From contig NC_065532.1 in the NCBI RefSeq assembly GCF_020184175.1, positions 47,698,287-47,762,286 on the forward strand: DNA of 64,000 nt, given 5' to 3'. Below, one piece after another: positions 1 to 10,420 of this stretch. A program made the position numbers and the translations under genes. The notes beneath the pieces were generated by a model, which searched no databases, was not told the origin of the DNA, and was given only the letters and a program-made list of their open reading frames with translations. The first letter of the stretch is position 1. Every line of letters starts with the position of its first letter. Source of the stretch: Aphis gossypii (Eukaryota; Arthropoda; Insecta; Hemiptera; Aphididae).

Positions 1-206
1 GAGGTTTACACTATTAAGTTAAAATATAAAAATCAGTTCAGAAAATTATAGTAAAGATTACCAATCTTAAAATATAAATATTTAAAGTCTGAGCTTTATA
101 TAATTCAATACATATTACTCATCCGTGTGGCTTCTCAAATGCAAAATTTTATACCAGATATATATCAATAAATACAAAATTTATCTTTAAAAAACTAGAT
201 ACTTAC

Positions 207-908
207 AGATGTTTTTAAAGATGAAACCATGTATGGAAAATTAATTTCCATTTGGTAAGGCTCTAATACAAGGCGTTTTGGTAAAGACTGAACAGTTTGA
301 AATGTAAGAAATGAGTTTTTATTATAGTTTTCATGGAATACTTCTTCTTTTAAATGAAGAATAAAATCTGAAGATTTTAAAGATGCTAAATGATTAATAT
401 GCGTGATTTTAGGAAAACATCCTAATTCTTCTACAAAGCTACTGATATAAGGCAAATTGGCATTACTCCTGCAAACATAGGATAACATTTTGAATAAAAA
501 TAACCAAAGTATAAGAAATTGTTCAAACATATCATACTTAATAAAACAAACAGCTTCAGAAGGCAGCTGAATGATTTTCTTCTTTGTACTGATTACTGGT
601 GTTTTTGAACCATCACCACGACTAGTATTGGTAAAGATATTCGGTTTAGTCACCTTGTTTTGGATATCGGTCGTTTTTAAGTTGCTGCCATTGCAGCTAG
701 TATTGCTTTTTTTGCTATCATCAAACGATTTACCAAAATAGGCAAAGAATGCCTTTTTTTGCTTTAAGTCTCCGTTGCAAGGCGTGGACGCTTTTTCATT
801 TGACACTGCCGCGTCTACCTCGCCTTTTTCTTTGGAAATTTTCTTCTTCTTGGTATCGGAAATAATAACGCAGTCATCCGATGACCTCTTTCCCGTACGT
901 CCAACCAT
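207..908 (-). CDS. 5' part of an unrecognised lysine-rich, probably nuclear protein (two exons, continues past the left edge)
   Basis: I read exon 1 as 908 down to 538 and exon 2 as 468 down to 207. The open frame extends back to about 947, but only with a TTG codon; the first ATG is at 908, with A at -3, so I chose it. The spliced part is 211 codons and ends in phase 0 at a strong donor (GTAAGT, plus positions 201-206). No later exon is clear in 1-200, so the rest must lie outside the window. Residues 1-60 are basic and polar (start MVGRTGKRSSDD, then an acidic-hydrophobic CVIISD patch and a KKKKISKEK run). They end in KKAFFAYFGK (residues 51-60), which loosely resembles a PCNA-binding PIP box. 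A serine/asparagine-rich linker follows, then after the intron a more hydrophobic, globular-looking part with VEELGCFPKITHINHLASL. I do not recognise the family; a nuclear role is inferred only from composition. Confidence 0.65.
469..537 (-). other. 69-nt intron that is open in frame
   Basis: On the minus strand the donor is AA|GTATGA (GT at 537-536) and the acceptor is TTTGCAG|GAG (AG at 470-469). The length is a multiple of three and contains no stop, so the unspliced frame would add 23 residues rich in F, L, W and M. That block (MFEQFLILWLFLFKML) looks like translated AT-rich DNA and not like the flanking protein, which supports real splicing. The spliced codon at the junction is AAG. Confidence 0.6.
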
Positions 909-1320
909 CGTTTGTACGCTGAATGCAGATGACGGATGATTATTCAAACGTTGTTGGTAGAAATCAAAACAATGACATTGATTGATTGTTTATTAATAAT
1001 ACTGTTCAAAAGAGGGTTGTGAAATGACGATTTTGTCAAGGGTTATGACTCGAAACGAGGATATCACAATTTAAGTAAATTGACACAACTTATTCATAAA
1101 AAGTAATAACAAATGTCAAGTCGTAAGTCAACAATATTCTTCAGTTTTTTCACACGCTCATCGCTCGGTCACTGACTTATTCATCTTTTATCGAACCTTA
1201 TCGGCCGTCATATTCCCGCCAGTTATTATCACTGAAACCATAACCGTGGTATAAGCAACACAGTTGTAACGTTCCAGTATTTTGCGCGGCAATATAAATA
1301 AAAAGTTAAAAGATATAATA
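909..1320 (-). promoter_or_regulatory. Presumed promoter and 5' leader region of the left-edge minus-strand gene
   Basis: This is the upstream flank of the ATG at 908. It is less AT-rich than the DNA beyond it and contains GC patches such as TATTCCCGCCAGTT near 1210-1223 and GTATTTTGCGCGGC near 1277-1290. No clear TATA box can be tied to a start site. The assignment rests on position only. Confidence 0.3.
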
Positions 1321-2580
1321 TTAATATCATTGTTGAATAAATCAAAATTCAATTTTTTACGTCCACCATTCGTCGATAGATTGAATTTTAGTGGAAGAAA
1401 ATTAACATATTTTTAAATGTTCAATAAATTATTTACCTTAATGAAAGAGCATTAATTTATTAATTCTTGTTTGTCAGTAGAAAAATTATTTAAAATATAT
1501 CTATGGTTAAACGCTTACGCATGTCGTTGTATCAATCGTATTAAATGATGTTTTTTTTGGTGTATACACGTAAACAATTTAAAAAATAATCAAATATAAT
1601 ATTAGATAATTTGGTGCACAAATAAATATTCTAGGAATTGTAAGTAAACAAATAAAGTATCAACGATTCTTATAACCGAATAATAAAAGTAAATAAAAAA
1701 AAAAACAAATTCAAATTTTGAAAACGACATTTTTTTATACTTTCCAAAATTAATAACAATCGTTGTACCAATATAAGACTTATATAATTTTATTATATAA
1801 ATTCGTACGGCGCGTCAGGTAGGCAATTTAAGGCCATAATTGAATGTTTGAATAATATTCAACTGAAACTGAAACTTAGGTCTTGTGTGCTATAATAATA
1901 ATATTGGAAGTACGATTGTACGAAAGCATGTTTTTACGGTAGACATTTTTCTGTCGTGGTCGGATTATAAACAGTTTAAATAAATGACTACATCCAACCA
2001 CGATAGAAAAAAATATATCAATAAGACTGATAACTCACAGTTAATCATTTTTTGATTTACTTGGGTAGGAAGAATTTTGTATTTGAATTTCATTGGCTTT
2101 TAGGTATTTTTAAATTGTTATCATTATTTTTTATTATTTATTCAACGAACAAAATTAGTCATTGTAATACAATCAACGAATTTAAATGCATTTTAATAGA
2201 AACATATTATTTTATAGACCATGCGCTAGGCAAAACTAATCCACGAATGCGAATAAATAATTTTAAAAAATGTGTATCCATGATAAAACTTTAGTAAAAT
2301 TAGTAAATTCGTAAGTAATTAATTGTCAATAATATTATACATTGGACACTCGAGCCGAAGATTTTCAGCGACGAGTAACTAACCGTCAAATAATATAAAA
2401 CAAGCAGATATTTCCGAATTATCATTATTAAACGTGTAAGTGTTAATTTACTTTACAAACTTTGTTGAAGTATTTTAGGCAAATACGACTACGTCATATA
2501 CATATTACCCAAACATAAAAACTTTATACAAAACACTTGAGCTATTACGATAATAATATACGTACATATAAATATTATAA
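1321..2580. other. AT-rich noncoding stretch
   Basis: I see no gene here. An 80-codon open frame at 2052-2294 (plus) starts with TTG, has no upstream ATG, and has the composition of translated AT-rich DNA (F, I, L, N, K). Confidence 0.6.
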
Positions 2581-2890
2581 CGTATAAAATATGATACGGT
2601 CGGTTCGCAGTCGTCCCTCGGACGCGGCTCGTGCTCGTCTGGTGAGATATGAACGAGACCGAACGATACACATTATATTTATATATATATATATACGTGT
2701 ACGATACCTCCTCCGTGTATATATATATTCATATATTTCTGTATTTATTTTTTCGTTTCGTTCCACTCTGTAATTACGGACGTAAAAAATGATTTAGAAC
2801 GTCCCAAACGCCTGCGGGACCTAACTCCGAAGAGACCCAACGTCCGCCGCCACGCCATATCGCGGTCCGATACGACGAGCGGTCATACGT
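2581..2890 (+). promoter_or_regulatory. GC-rich island with a possible first exon
   Basis: GC and CpG content rise sharply compared with the flanks. Between 2591 and 2641 all three plus frames stay essentially open, ending at a strong donor CTG|GTGAGA (exon end 2641). One frame starts at ATG 2591 (MIRSVRSRPSDAARARL); another reads YDTVGSQSSLGRGSCSS. No acceptor with a pyrimidine tract lies just upstream, so a first exon fits better than an internal one. A second GC patch follows at about 2785-2890. Coding status is undecided. Confidence 0.25.
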
Positions 2891-5239
2891 AATATATATA
2901 AACCATACTTAACTATATAGGCACACACATACACGCGTTTATATATTTATATATACACACTATAAAAAGTATATACATATACAGTGTTGCGGTCCACTAA
3001 CGCGGTCAACAGATAAACGACAGCGCTTAAACAAAAAAATAATAACAATAAAAGTTCGACAAATATTATTGATTATAGTATTAAATAATGTTAGTTTTCA
3101 TAATTACTTAGGTAATAAAAAAATAATAGTTTTATTACATTTACCTATATAGTATGCACATTCTTATATGATGTTTTTCCGTTTAATCGCGAGTTTGTAA
3201 GTTGATTTTGCAGTATACATATAATGTCCAGACTCCAATTGCACAGCTCAAATGACACGAATAAACACAATACGTATTACGGCTGTATATAGGAGACATT
3301 GTTTGTGTTATATTTTTTATGTTTGTGTATGTATTCGATTTGATGATAATCAAAAATTGATTCGTATATAGTGCATTTTTACATTATAATTTATAATAAA
3401 ATATCGTATTTAAACTGTTCACCTATAGTTTTAAAACTATAAACTTGACAATAATATATTATAAGAACTTATTAAATGTGTTTTTACTAAAAATATTGAT
3501 ATAATAAAATTTATCTTTAATTAAAATAGAAGTAAATTAAAATTAAATTAAATTAATTCTAACCTTGGGTATTTTAAGTTTTTAGATTGATTATCTCATT
3601 GCTAAATTTATCAATACAGTGCACAACAACTAATAATATTTTTCATTAAAAAACACTAGGTATATTACAAATTTCCCTTAGAGAAATAAGTCATCAATAA
3701 GTTATGCCAATAATTAAATAACGTCAGCTGCATTATTAGTTTTCATACGGAAAATCACCATTAAAATCATTGAAATTTGGTATTTATTTAAAAACAATAT
3801 TTTTCTCGCACATATATTCTTTTTAATTGTTCTCGTAATATTTATCCATCAACAATAACTTTAGGTACACTCCGACAATACCGTAAAACATAATCCCATT
3901 TGATAAAACTCATAATATATTTTTACATCCCCACGTAATATATTTTAAAATTTATGTAACAATAAGCTTGGTTGCCGTCTCATATTATGTTATATAGGTA
4001 TAATAAATACTTTATACGTTAAAAAAATCTTTTACTCGTTTTACTTTACAACTACTTATGATGGATATTTTGTGAAACAGCCTACGGGTTTAACTCGATA
4101 AAAACGTACAACAACAATAATAAATTGTTATATACGAATTAAAATATAATATATAATATAATTATTCATCCTATTTAACAACATAATATTATGTACATTA
4201 TACTAATGGCTAATGATATGACGAAGAAAAGATGAGTATAAATATATAATAATATATTGTATTCGTATGTAACACTATTTAAACGTTGTCATTATGTTAA
4301 TTGATTAATTATAATAGTATAACATTGTAGTGATAATAACTAAAAGTCTGAAAATAATCAGAAACGATTTTGTTCATCTTTTCTAATGCGGCGAAAATCA
4401 TTTTCCAAACATCACACCGAGTAGATAATAATATAATATTTACGTCGTCGCTCAAAGTCTTACAACACAAGCATAAATATTATTTAGAGGTATGCTGCAT
4501 TATACGCAATGTCTATATTTTCCATTTCTAGTGCACAGCTAGGCGCTAGCACGAGTGCGTATTTAATGTATACGAGAATTTCATATCGCAATATCGCATA
4601 CAATTTACATTTAAATTAAAATAAACAAAATTATGTACACTTTTCGGTCGAAATGATGCAATTACACATACCTAGGTAAACGACGCGAATAAACATGGTT
4701 GTAAATATATACCATATGATATAGCTATCTATCTATACACTTTACATGTATAGTCATCACAACATTATAATATAATATATATTATTATAAGTGGTATTTT
4801 AAACAAATAAACGTGTGTTTTCTTTGTGAAAATATTATTGTCTGGTACATAATAAATAGCGAACCAAAGTACGTCAATATTTGTACGCAAGATTTAATAA
4901 ACGGTGCACCCATGGCCTATGTTTAGGTTTGTGAATATAATAATAATAGGTATAGTATAAGATGAATGAAAAATGAAATTATCATTTCAATAGACTATAA
5001 TATTATTATTATATTATAATATTTGTTATGTGTTATGTGTATTGATGTGAAACAATAACAAACTGGCTGCACTCTACCCGCCGAGGGTGCTAAACTATAA
5101 ATAAATAAACAAATAATGTGCTAGTCGAAAAATAATATCAATTTTTCACCGTGACATTGTACACACTCGCCTACAGCATTATTTAGTTTAAGTCTTTAAG
5201 GTTATATTTTATTTTTTTATCTTCTATTATTGATATTAG
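2891..5239. other. AT-rich noncoding stretch with one duplicated fragment
   Basis: Apart from the eIF3c-derived block at 3490-3575 I see no gene, exon or element that I can support. The sequence is dominated by AATATTATA-type words. Confidence 0.6.
3490..3575. repeat. 86-bp copy of an eIF3c exon-intron junction
   Basis: This block matches 6434-6519 without gaps and with two mismatches (A/G and G/T within the intron part), in the same orientation. In the eIF3c-like copy it covers the last 12 nt of an exon (minus strand AAAATACCCAAG), the donor GTTAGA and about 74 nt of the intron. No neighbouring exon of the gene accompanies it here, so it is an isolated fragment. Confidence 0.85.
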
Positions 5240-5455
5240 TTAGTAAAACGTAATCCCGCAAATAACGTTATATTTGTTACGCAGTTCACCAAGCTTCACG
5301 TGAGCTTCTGAAATTAATAATAATTCATGTAACAGCTCAAATTGTTCTCTTCGATCGGTACGCTTCTTTCCATGGGCAGCAATTACTTCTGTTAATTTAC
5401 GCAGAACAGCCTCTGGAGTAATTTCTGCATCTTTTGCAAACATTTTTGGTTTTTC
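5240..5455 (-). pseudogene. eIF3c: eIF3c-like block D (MFAKDAEITPEAV exon) with premature end
   Basis: The acceptor TTATTTAG precedes GAAAAACCA (exon start 5455). The frame gives EKPKMFAKDAEITPEAVLRK, HGKKRTDRREQFELLHE and ISEAH, which is strongly eIF3c-like. After ISEAH the sequence is shortened and altered (KLGELRNKYNVICG against the family's LG...VKIKFNIIAS), and a TAA follows at 5242-5240. No donor continues the gene. Confidence 0.8.
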
Positions 5456-5728
5456 CTAAATAATATAATGATATTCACATTATTACGCCACACAGCTTCA
5501 TAATTCAATATTATCATAATAGTATAATACTATTAAATATGTTATTATACTTATAATCAAAATATCATAAATACCTGTACATATCTATTCACTTGTACAA
5601 TGTACGATCAATGTTCTTATATGTATGCATAATATTGTAATTATTATCACAAACTATGCTTCAATGATACTAATATATTAAGACAAAATAAAAAATTTCA
5701 TATGAAACAATAAGTACATATATTCACT

Positions 5729-5804
5729 GCGGAATAAGAACGTACCTCATCATATTGGTGGTGAACTTGTTTTGGTTCATCACCCAGGTGTGTTCTTATT
5801 TCGC
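5729..5804. repeat. Inverted-repeat hairpin inside the eIF3c-copy intron
   Basis: GCGGAATAAGAAC (5729-5741) faces GTTCTTATTTCGC (5792-5804), one mismatch in 13. Inside them GGTGGTGAAC and GTTCATCACC form a second stem around a TTGTTTTG loop. The flanking minus-strand DNA (5903-5784) carries a short ATG frame starting MYAILDGFVSGSRFVLRDRL. It could be a small transposon relic; I do not recognise it. Confidence 0.55.
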
Positions 5805-6089
5805 GGTAAGTATAGAACCCCAATTTTAACATTATGGTGCAGTCTATCCCTAAGAACGAATCTGCTTCCACTAACAAATCCGTCTAGTATAGCATACATT
5901 GTCTTCTCTTGCTACTTGGTAAGTGTTAACTGATCTATCTGCCTTCATTTCTTGTTGCAAAGTATTAAATAAATATTATATTTTAACTAGCACAATCTGT
6001 TCTTTTATTATTTCAATCATTAAGACCAAAAATTGAACAGATAATTATAAGTAGTATAATTTATATTAAACTAAATAATATTAACTTAC

Positions 6090-6219
6090 AAATGAAATTG
6101 CTACTCCTCTCCGAACTTTCTGCCATTCTGAATCACTTTCATCTTCTTTTTCTCGTTTAAGTTTTTTAGGTTTTTCTTTGCGCTCTTTTTTCTTTTCATC
6201 ATCGTCTTTATCAGACGAT
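6090..6219 (-). pseudogene. eIF3c: eIF3c-like block C (charged linker, EWQKVRRGV)
   Basis: The acceptor ATATTAG lies before 6219 and the donor GTAAGT occupies 6089-6084. The frame gives SSDKDDDEKKKERKEKP, then DESDSEWQKVRRGVAISF, matching the family's WERVRGGVPLV linker just before the MFAK segment. The length is 130 nt and the phases fit blocks B and D. Confidence 0.8.
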
Positions 6220-6298
6220 CTAATATTATAATATTTTTTATGATATGAAAATGTGAATAATAAGTACTAGCATAACACGCAAACCAAAATTAACTTAC

Positions 6299-6426
6299 TT
6301 TTTCAAAAACCGTTCTCTTATACTTTGATATTGACCTTTATCTTCACTACTTGACGAAGAGCTTTCAGAATCATTACCCCAATCAAACGAATTGTCACTG
6401 TTAGAATCACCACCAGTTTTTGCTAC
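6299..6426 (-). pseudogene. eIF3c: eIF3c-like block B (acidic serine-rich, RFLKK)
   Basis: The acceptor GATTTAG precedes GTAGCAAAAACT (exon start 6426) and the donor GTAAGT follows 6299. The frame gives VAKTGGDSNSDNSFDWGND, a serine run, and IRERFLKK, equivalent to the DWDTGSTSSDSDSEEE...SRFLKK part of human eIF3c. Confidence 0.8.
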
Positions 6427-6507
6427 CTAAATCAAAATATTGATATAATAAAATTTGTCTTTAATTAAAATATAAGTAAATTAAAATTAAATTAAATTAA
6501 TTCTAAC

Positions 6508-6724
6508 CTTGGGTATTTTTTCTTCTGATTTTTTTAAATGAAGCAGCTGGATCTTCACTTTCACTTTCATCAGAATCCACATCTTCATCTTCTTTTTGGT
6601 CTTCTTCTTGATCTGGGAGATCAGGATTTTCTCGGAATTTAGCCAAGTCACTCTCAAAATCTTTTACATATTTTCTAAATTTTTGTCTAAGGGAAGCTAA
6701 ATTTTTAGAGTAATTTTTGGATAG
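6508..6724 (-). pseudogene. eIF3c: eIF3c-like block A with a frameshift at an A-run
   Basis: The frame reads SKNYSKNLASLRQKFRKYV, KDFESDLAKFRENPDLPD, then an acidic stretch ending PAASFKK, closely following eIF3c. After PAASF the run of seven A (minus strand) is two short for the expected FLKKSEEK. The read-through frame then leaves the family sequence (IRRKNTQG, stop), while the +1 alternative gives SEEKIPK and meets the donor AAG|GTTAGA at 6507. Upstream of SKN the similarity ends abruptly near 6724, so I place the duplication breakpoint there. Confidence 0.8.
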
Positions 6725-6805
6725 AAATGGTATTGAAGTTAAATGTTGTACTTTTACTGCTCCAAAACGCGATGAGTGATGACTGATGAAAGATATAAAA
6801 CACAT

Positions 6806-9514
6806 TATTATAAAATTGAACTATAAACATGTGATATGTAGAATGTAGATATTTTTAATTGAATAGAACCTCAATTATACAACATTTTAACTTTATAAAT
6901 TATTCAACTTTTTCAATTCATTTTTCACAATTTTCCTAAAATAGAGTTAATATGAATGAGTATTGCTCGAATAAACTATGATAAATATGCGTTGTACGTT
7001 AATATAAAAAATAAAAATATCTGAAATTTTATTTAATATTTGTCAATAACAAATAAGTTATTAAAGTTAGTGTTTAATAAGTTATAGCAGTTTGTTATTT
7101 TTAGACAATTTTATTGTTTATTACTTATTATTAGTAATAAATTTATGATTATTGGGAATTTATTTTTCGTCAAGCACGCCATAGTTTGATTATTTGAAAA
7201 TAGGTATAGGTACACATTTTTAATAAACATCTATAATATAATATGTGAAAGTAATATAAGTACAAAATTATTATACGTTCTAACCTGTTTACATTTTTTG
7301 GATTAACGATCATGTTATTATAATATTTCGTCTTTGTAATTTATTCTTATTAAACTTAATACAGCATATTGTACGTTATACGTATAACATATTTGTTATA
7401 TGTATAACATATTTTAGTAATATACCGTAGACATTTCAAGGGAATTTGATAAAAAAACTATGTTTACATTTTTCAAAGAAGATTGTCTATATGCTTCAGT
7501 AGATAATTCCGAGAAATATTTTCAGTTGTTTATAGTCGAACTTTGGTAATTCAACGATCTAATTATTATAATGATTGGCGTAAAATAATAATTATTTGTT
7601 TTTCAAAACTTGAAATGTATTTCATCATGTTTAAGATAATTTTATAATATTATTTATGGTAAAGAATATATTTGTGCTGAGTAAAGGTCACGTTGAAAGT
7701 AATTTGAAATGTTTACAGAATATAAATATACTACGCCGGTGAAGAGAAAAAGTTTAAATTTGACGTGGCCTAACTTCGTATATTTTCTCATATCAACTAA
7801 CGTTCTTCTAATGTACGTAGAACAACTTCGAAAAGAAAACTATTGAAGTAATAACATGATTCTGTCAAAGTAAAAAAAAATAAAAAATCTCAACATGAAA
7901 TATATTAATATATATACAAAAATAATTTATTTATATATGTAAAATTATTGAAGAACTTCTCATTTATAACTACACGAGATAGAGAGACCTATAGTCGTAT
8001 TTATGTTATCACAAAATGATTTATACATACATAATATACACTATTATATTAAATGATATCAATGTTTGATTTATGATCATGATGAATCGGCATAATTACT
8101 TACAATAGAAAATAGAAATAATATTTTAGATGTTCAAGATCTGTAGTCATAGGTGAAGATATAACATGATTTTGCTTGGCCTCCTGATTGAAAATTAGCC
8201 TTCAAAATATTGTAAATGTAATAATATTTTAAATTAGATTTTTTATAGATCTGTCACAAAAAATTCTAACCATGACTAATTTAATCCATTAGATACATGT
8301 ATTTATGCTATTATATTAATATACAGAGAAAGAGAGCGAGAGAGTTAAAAAGATTAATTAATTTTCGTACATTTAAATTGAAAAAACTGCTGTTATAAGA
8401 AAAAACAAAATAAAAATAAGTACTCACTATAGCTTTTAATCACTTCATCAACTTTTTAATTAAAATTAAATTATTAAAAACCAACACATTTTTCTTATTC
8501 TTCCAGTATATAATATTAATATTATAATTAGTGAAATTTAAGACAAATGAACTTCAATAATCTGGAAATGGTTTTTCTCGCTTGTCTATTGATAAAACTA
8601 TGAATTATATTGTGACCGATTCTTTCTTATTTTCCTATTTTCCTTCATTGTTCAACCAAAATAAACTGTATTAATATTCAATAGTTTATCGCTGTATACT
8701 ATACTGAATACTCTACTGTCATACTTTGTATTCCGATACTCGTACTATATTTATACGACCTGACTACCTACTCATAATATTTACTATTGATGTTACAACA
8801 GGAAATAAAATATATATATTACAGACAAAACAAGGAGGCGTTTGATTAGAAGTAGTCGATTGGTGAAATGTTATACACACGAATACTGTGTCTGTGTGAA
8901 TATACATACGCGTCGTTATAGTATAATACTGCAGTGCTTATATTGGATATTTGTTTTTGTTCTATTACGAATGAAAAGTATTTTTACCGTTAAGATATAG
9001 ATTTAACTATTAATTTTTTAAATAATTATCGTATTTTTTACGTTGGTAAGTTTTTCTTAAAACAACTCAATTTACAAGAAGTAACGTCGAATAAATTGAT
9101 AATTTTTAGATTTGACAATCATTAAAGAGCATTCATTATGAAAGGAAATAAACGTAAAATATTATATATTGTAAAGTTTACAATAAATTGCTCTTCTGAA
9201 CAATTCGGTGTTTCGAAAGAGAATATTTAGTTCCGAGTCCATGACATAATATATTTTATATGATTTAATGAACACCGAGTTGGTGCGTATATGGTAGTTG
9301 CGGCATCACTGCTAAACGACGAATGGAGCAAAAAAAAAAAAAAAAAAATGTAGATAATAGGTACATTGAACAACGGTAGAGAACTTTGGAGGGAGATGTC
9401 TCAATCACGTATTATGAAATTTTTATTCAATGAAAACTGTGAAGAGTATTCAAATTTAATAGACCGTATAAAGTAAATAAATTTTGCATTTAAAATTATT
9501 GGTTAAACTGAATT
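6806..9514. other. AT-rich noncoding stretch
   Basis: No exon or element is supported. It holds a short purine run (about 8325-8345) and an A18-19 tract near 9330-9348. Confidence 0.6.
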
Positions 9515-9751
9515 TTAAACGATTATCAACGTAATACAACTTATTGCGCTAACGTAAAATACTTCTTGTCGAACGCAAAATAAGTTTTCATCCTCAACAT
9601 TTTGAAAGTTGGCGGCGACAATAAGTGGTCCATCCCAAGCTCGGTCCCTAAACCGCATTAACTGTGCGTAACGGCGATCTTCGCCGCTGTTTAAGTTTCG
9701 CGCGTACAATCCAATCGTCGTCACACACTGATTACTTATTAGATGACGCAA
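9515..9751 (-). other. Protein-like open frame of unknown status
   Basis: A 78-codon minus-strand frame has no ATG at its 5' end (an internal ATG lies at MRFRDRAWDG). It includes TIGLYARNLNSGEDRRYAQL and RAWDGPLIVAANFQNVEDE, with composition unlike the translated AT-rich frames nearby and local GC near 50% (9590-9740). A possible acceptor AATCAG lies upstream of TGTGTGACG, and a weak donor GTATTTTAC follows CAAGAA. I do not recognise it. It may be an exon, a relic, or chance in GC-rich DNA. Confidence 0.2.
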
Positions 9752-10420
9752 TCGTATAATTATATTGCTTGATAATATATCGCGTTGGACGTCTGTAGCA
9801 GTGGTATAACTGCTATTGTAATGATATTATAAAAATGTCGTAATAATACGTTCGATGATGGTTGCGGACGTTTAGCGACGGAAAATGTATAAAAAGAACC
9901 GCGACCGCCGCAAAAATACGGGAGACCACCGCGAATGTTGATAAAAGATATTATCATAAAATTACGGTCGCATTCGGTATTTGTACTACGTGCAGGACGG
10001 GGTGTCAGGTTTGACGGACCGCAATAATTATATATGCGCGATAGTTGGGGCGGCTGTCGCGTACGGCCCAAGCGTGCAATGTATACTTATAAATGTTATG
10101 CATCTGGTCGCGTGTGTCGTGTGTGGAGTATATAATATAATGATATGTGTGCGTGTGCGGTCGTCTCTGGGGACACTTTGCCGGGATCCGATAAAAATTC
10201 ATGAGACGCCGCCGATACGACCGATCCGTTTAGCGTCGGTCGGGGAGAGCAAAAAAAAAATAAAAACAAATCGTATTAACTATTACACGGTCTTGTATGA
10301 TGCGGTATACATGTAACTTGTAAAGCGTATTTAGGGGGTCTGTACGCGATGGTGGTAGGGTTGAGGGTTTGTGGTGGCTGTGGAGGAACGGTGGAGAGAT
10401 GCAAGCCAAGACGCGTGAAG
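9590..10420. promoter_or_regulatory. GC- and CpG-rich island
   Basis: This block is GC-rich with many CpG dinucleotides (for example around 9950-10070 and 10150-10230), in contrast to its AT-rich flanks. Overlapping open frames on both strands are a by-product of high GC. Promoter or enhancer function is inferred from composition only; no clear splice donor marks its end. Confidence 0.3.

Larger units (their letters stand above)
5240..6724 (-). pseudogene. eIF3c: Partial, intron-containing, frameshifted copy of eukaryotic translation initiation factor 3 subunit c
   Basis: Four exon-like blocks match the N-terminal part of eIF3c, a core subunit of the eIF3 complex that helps load the 40S ribosome. 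Block A (6724-6508) reads NLASLRQKFRKYVKDFES and then an acidic stretch. Block B (6426-6299) reads FDWGNDSES...RFLKK. Block C (6219-6090) is a lysine/glutamate-rich linker ending EWQKVRRGVAISF. Block D (5455-5240) reads EKPKMFAKDAEITPEAV...GKKRTDRREQ. Introns between them have GT-AG ends, and the phases of B, C and D agree. Block A is broken: before the KKSEEKIPK-like end the A-run (minus strand, plus 6531-6535 region) is two bases short, shifting the frame. Block D diverges after LLISEAH and stops at 5240-5242. The first about 150 residues and the last about 500 of the roughly 900-residue family length are absent. Retained introns point to DNA-level duplication, not retroposition. A sequencing error at the A-run is possible, but the missing ends argue for a relic. 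Confidence 0.85.

Noticed and set aside
2052..2294. 80-codon plus-strand ORF
   Set aside because: It starts at TTG, its first ATG is near the end, and its composition is that of translated AT-rich DNA.
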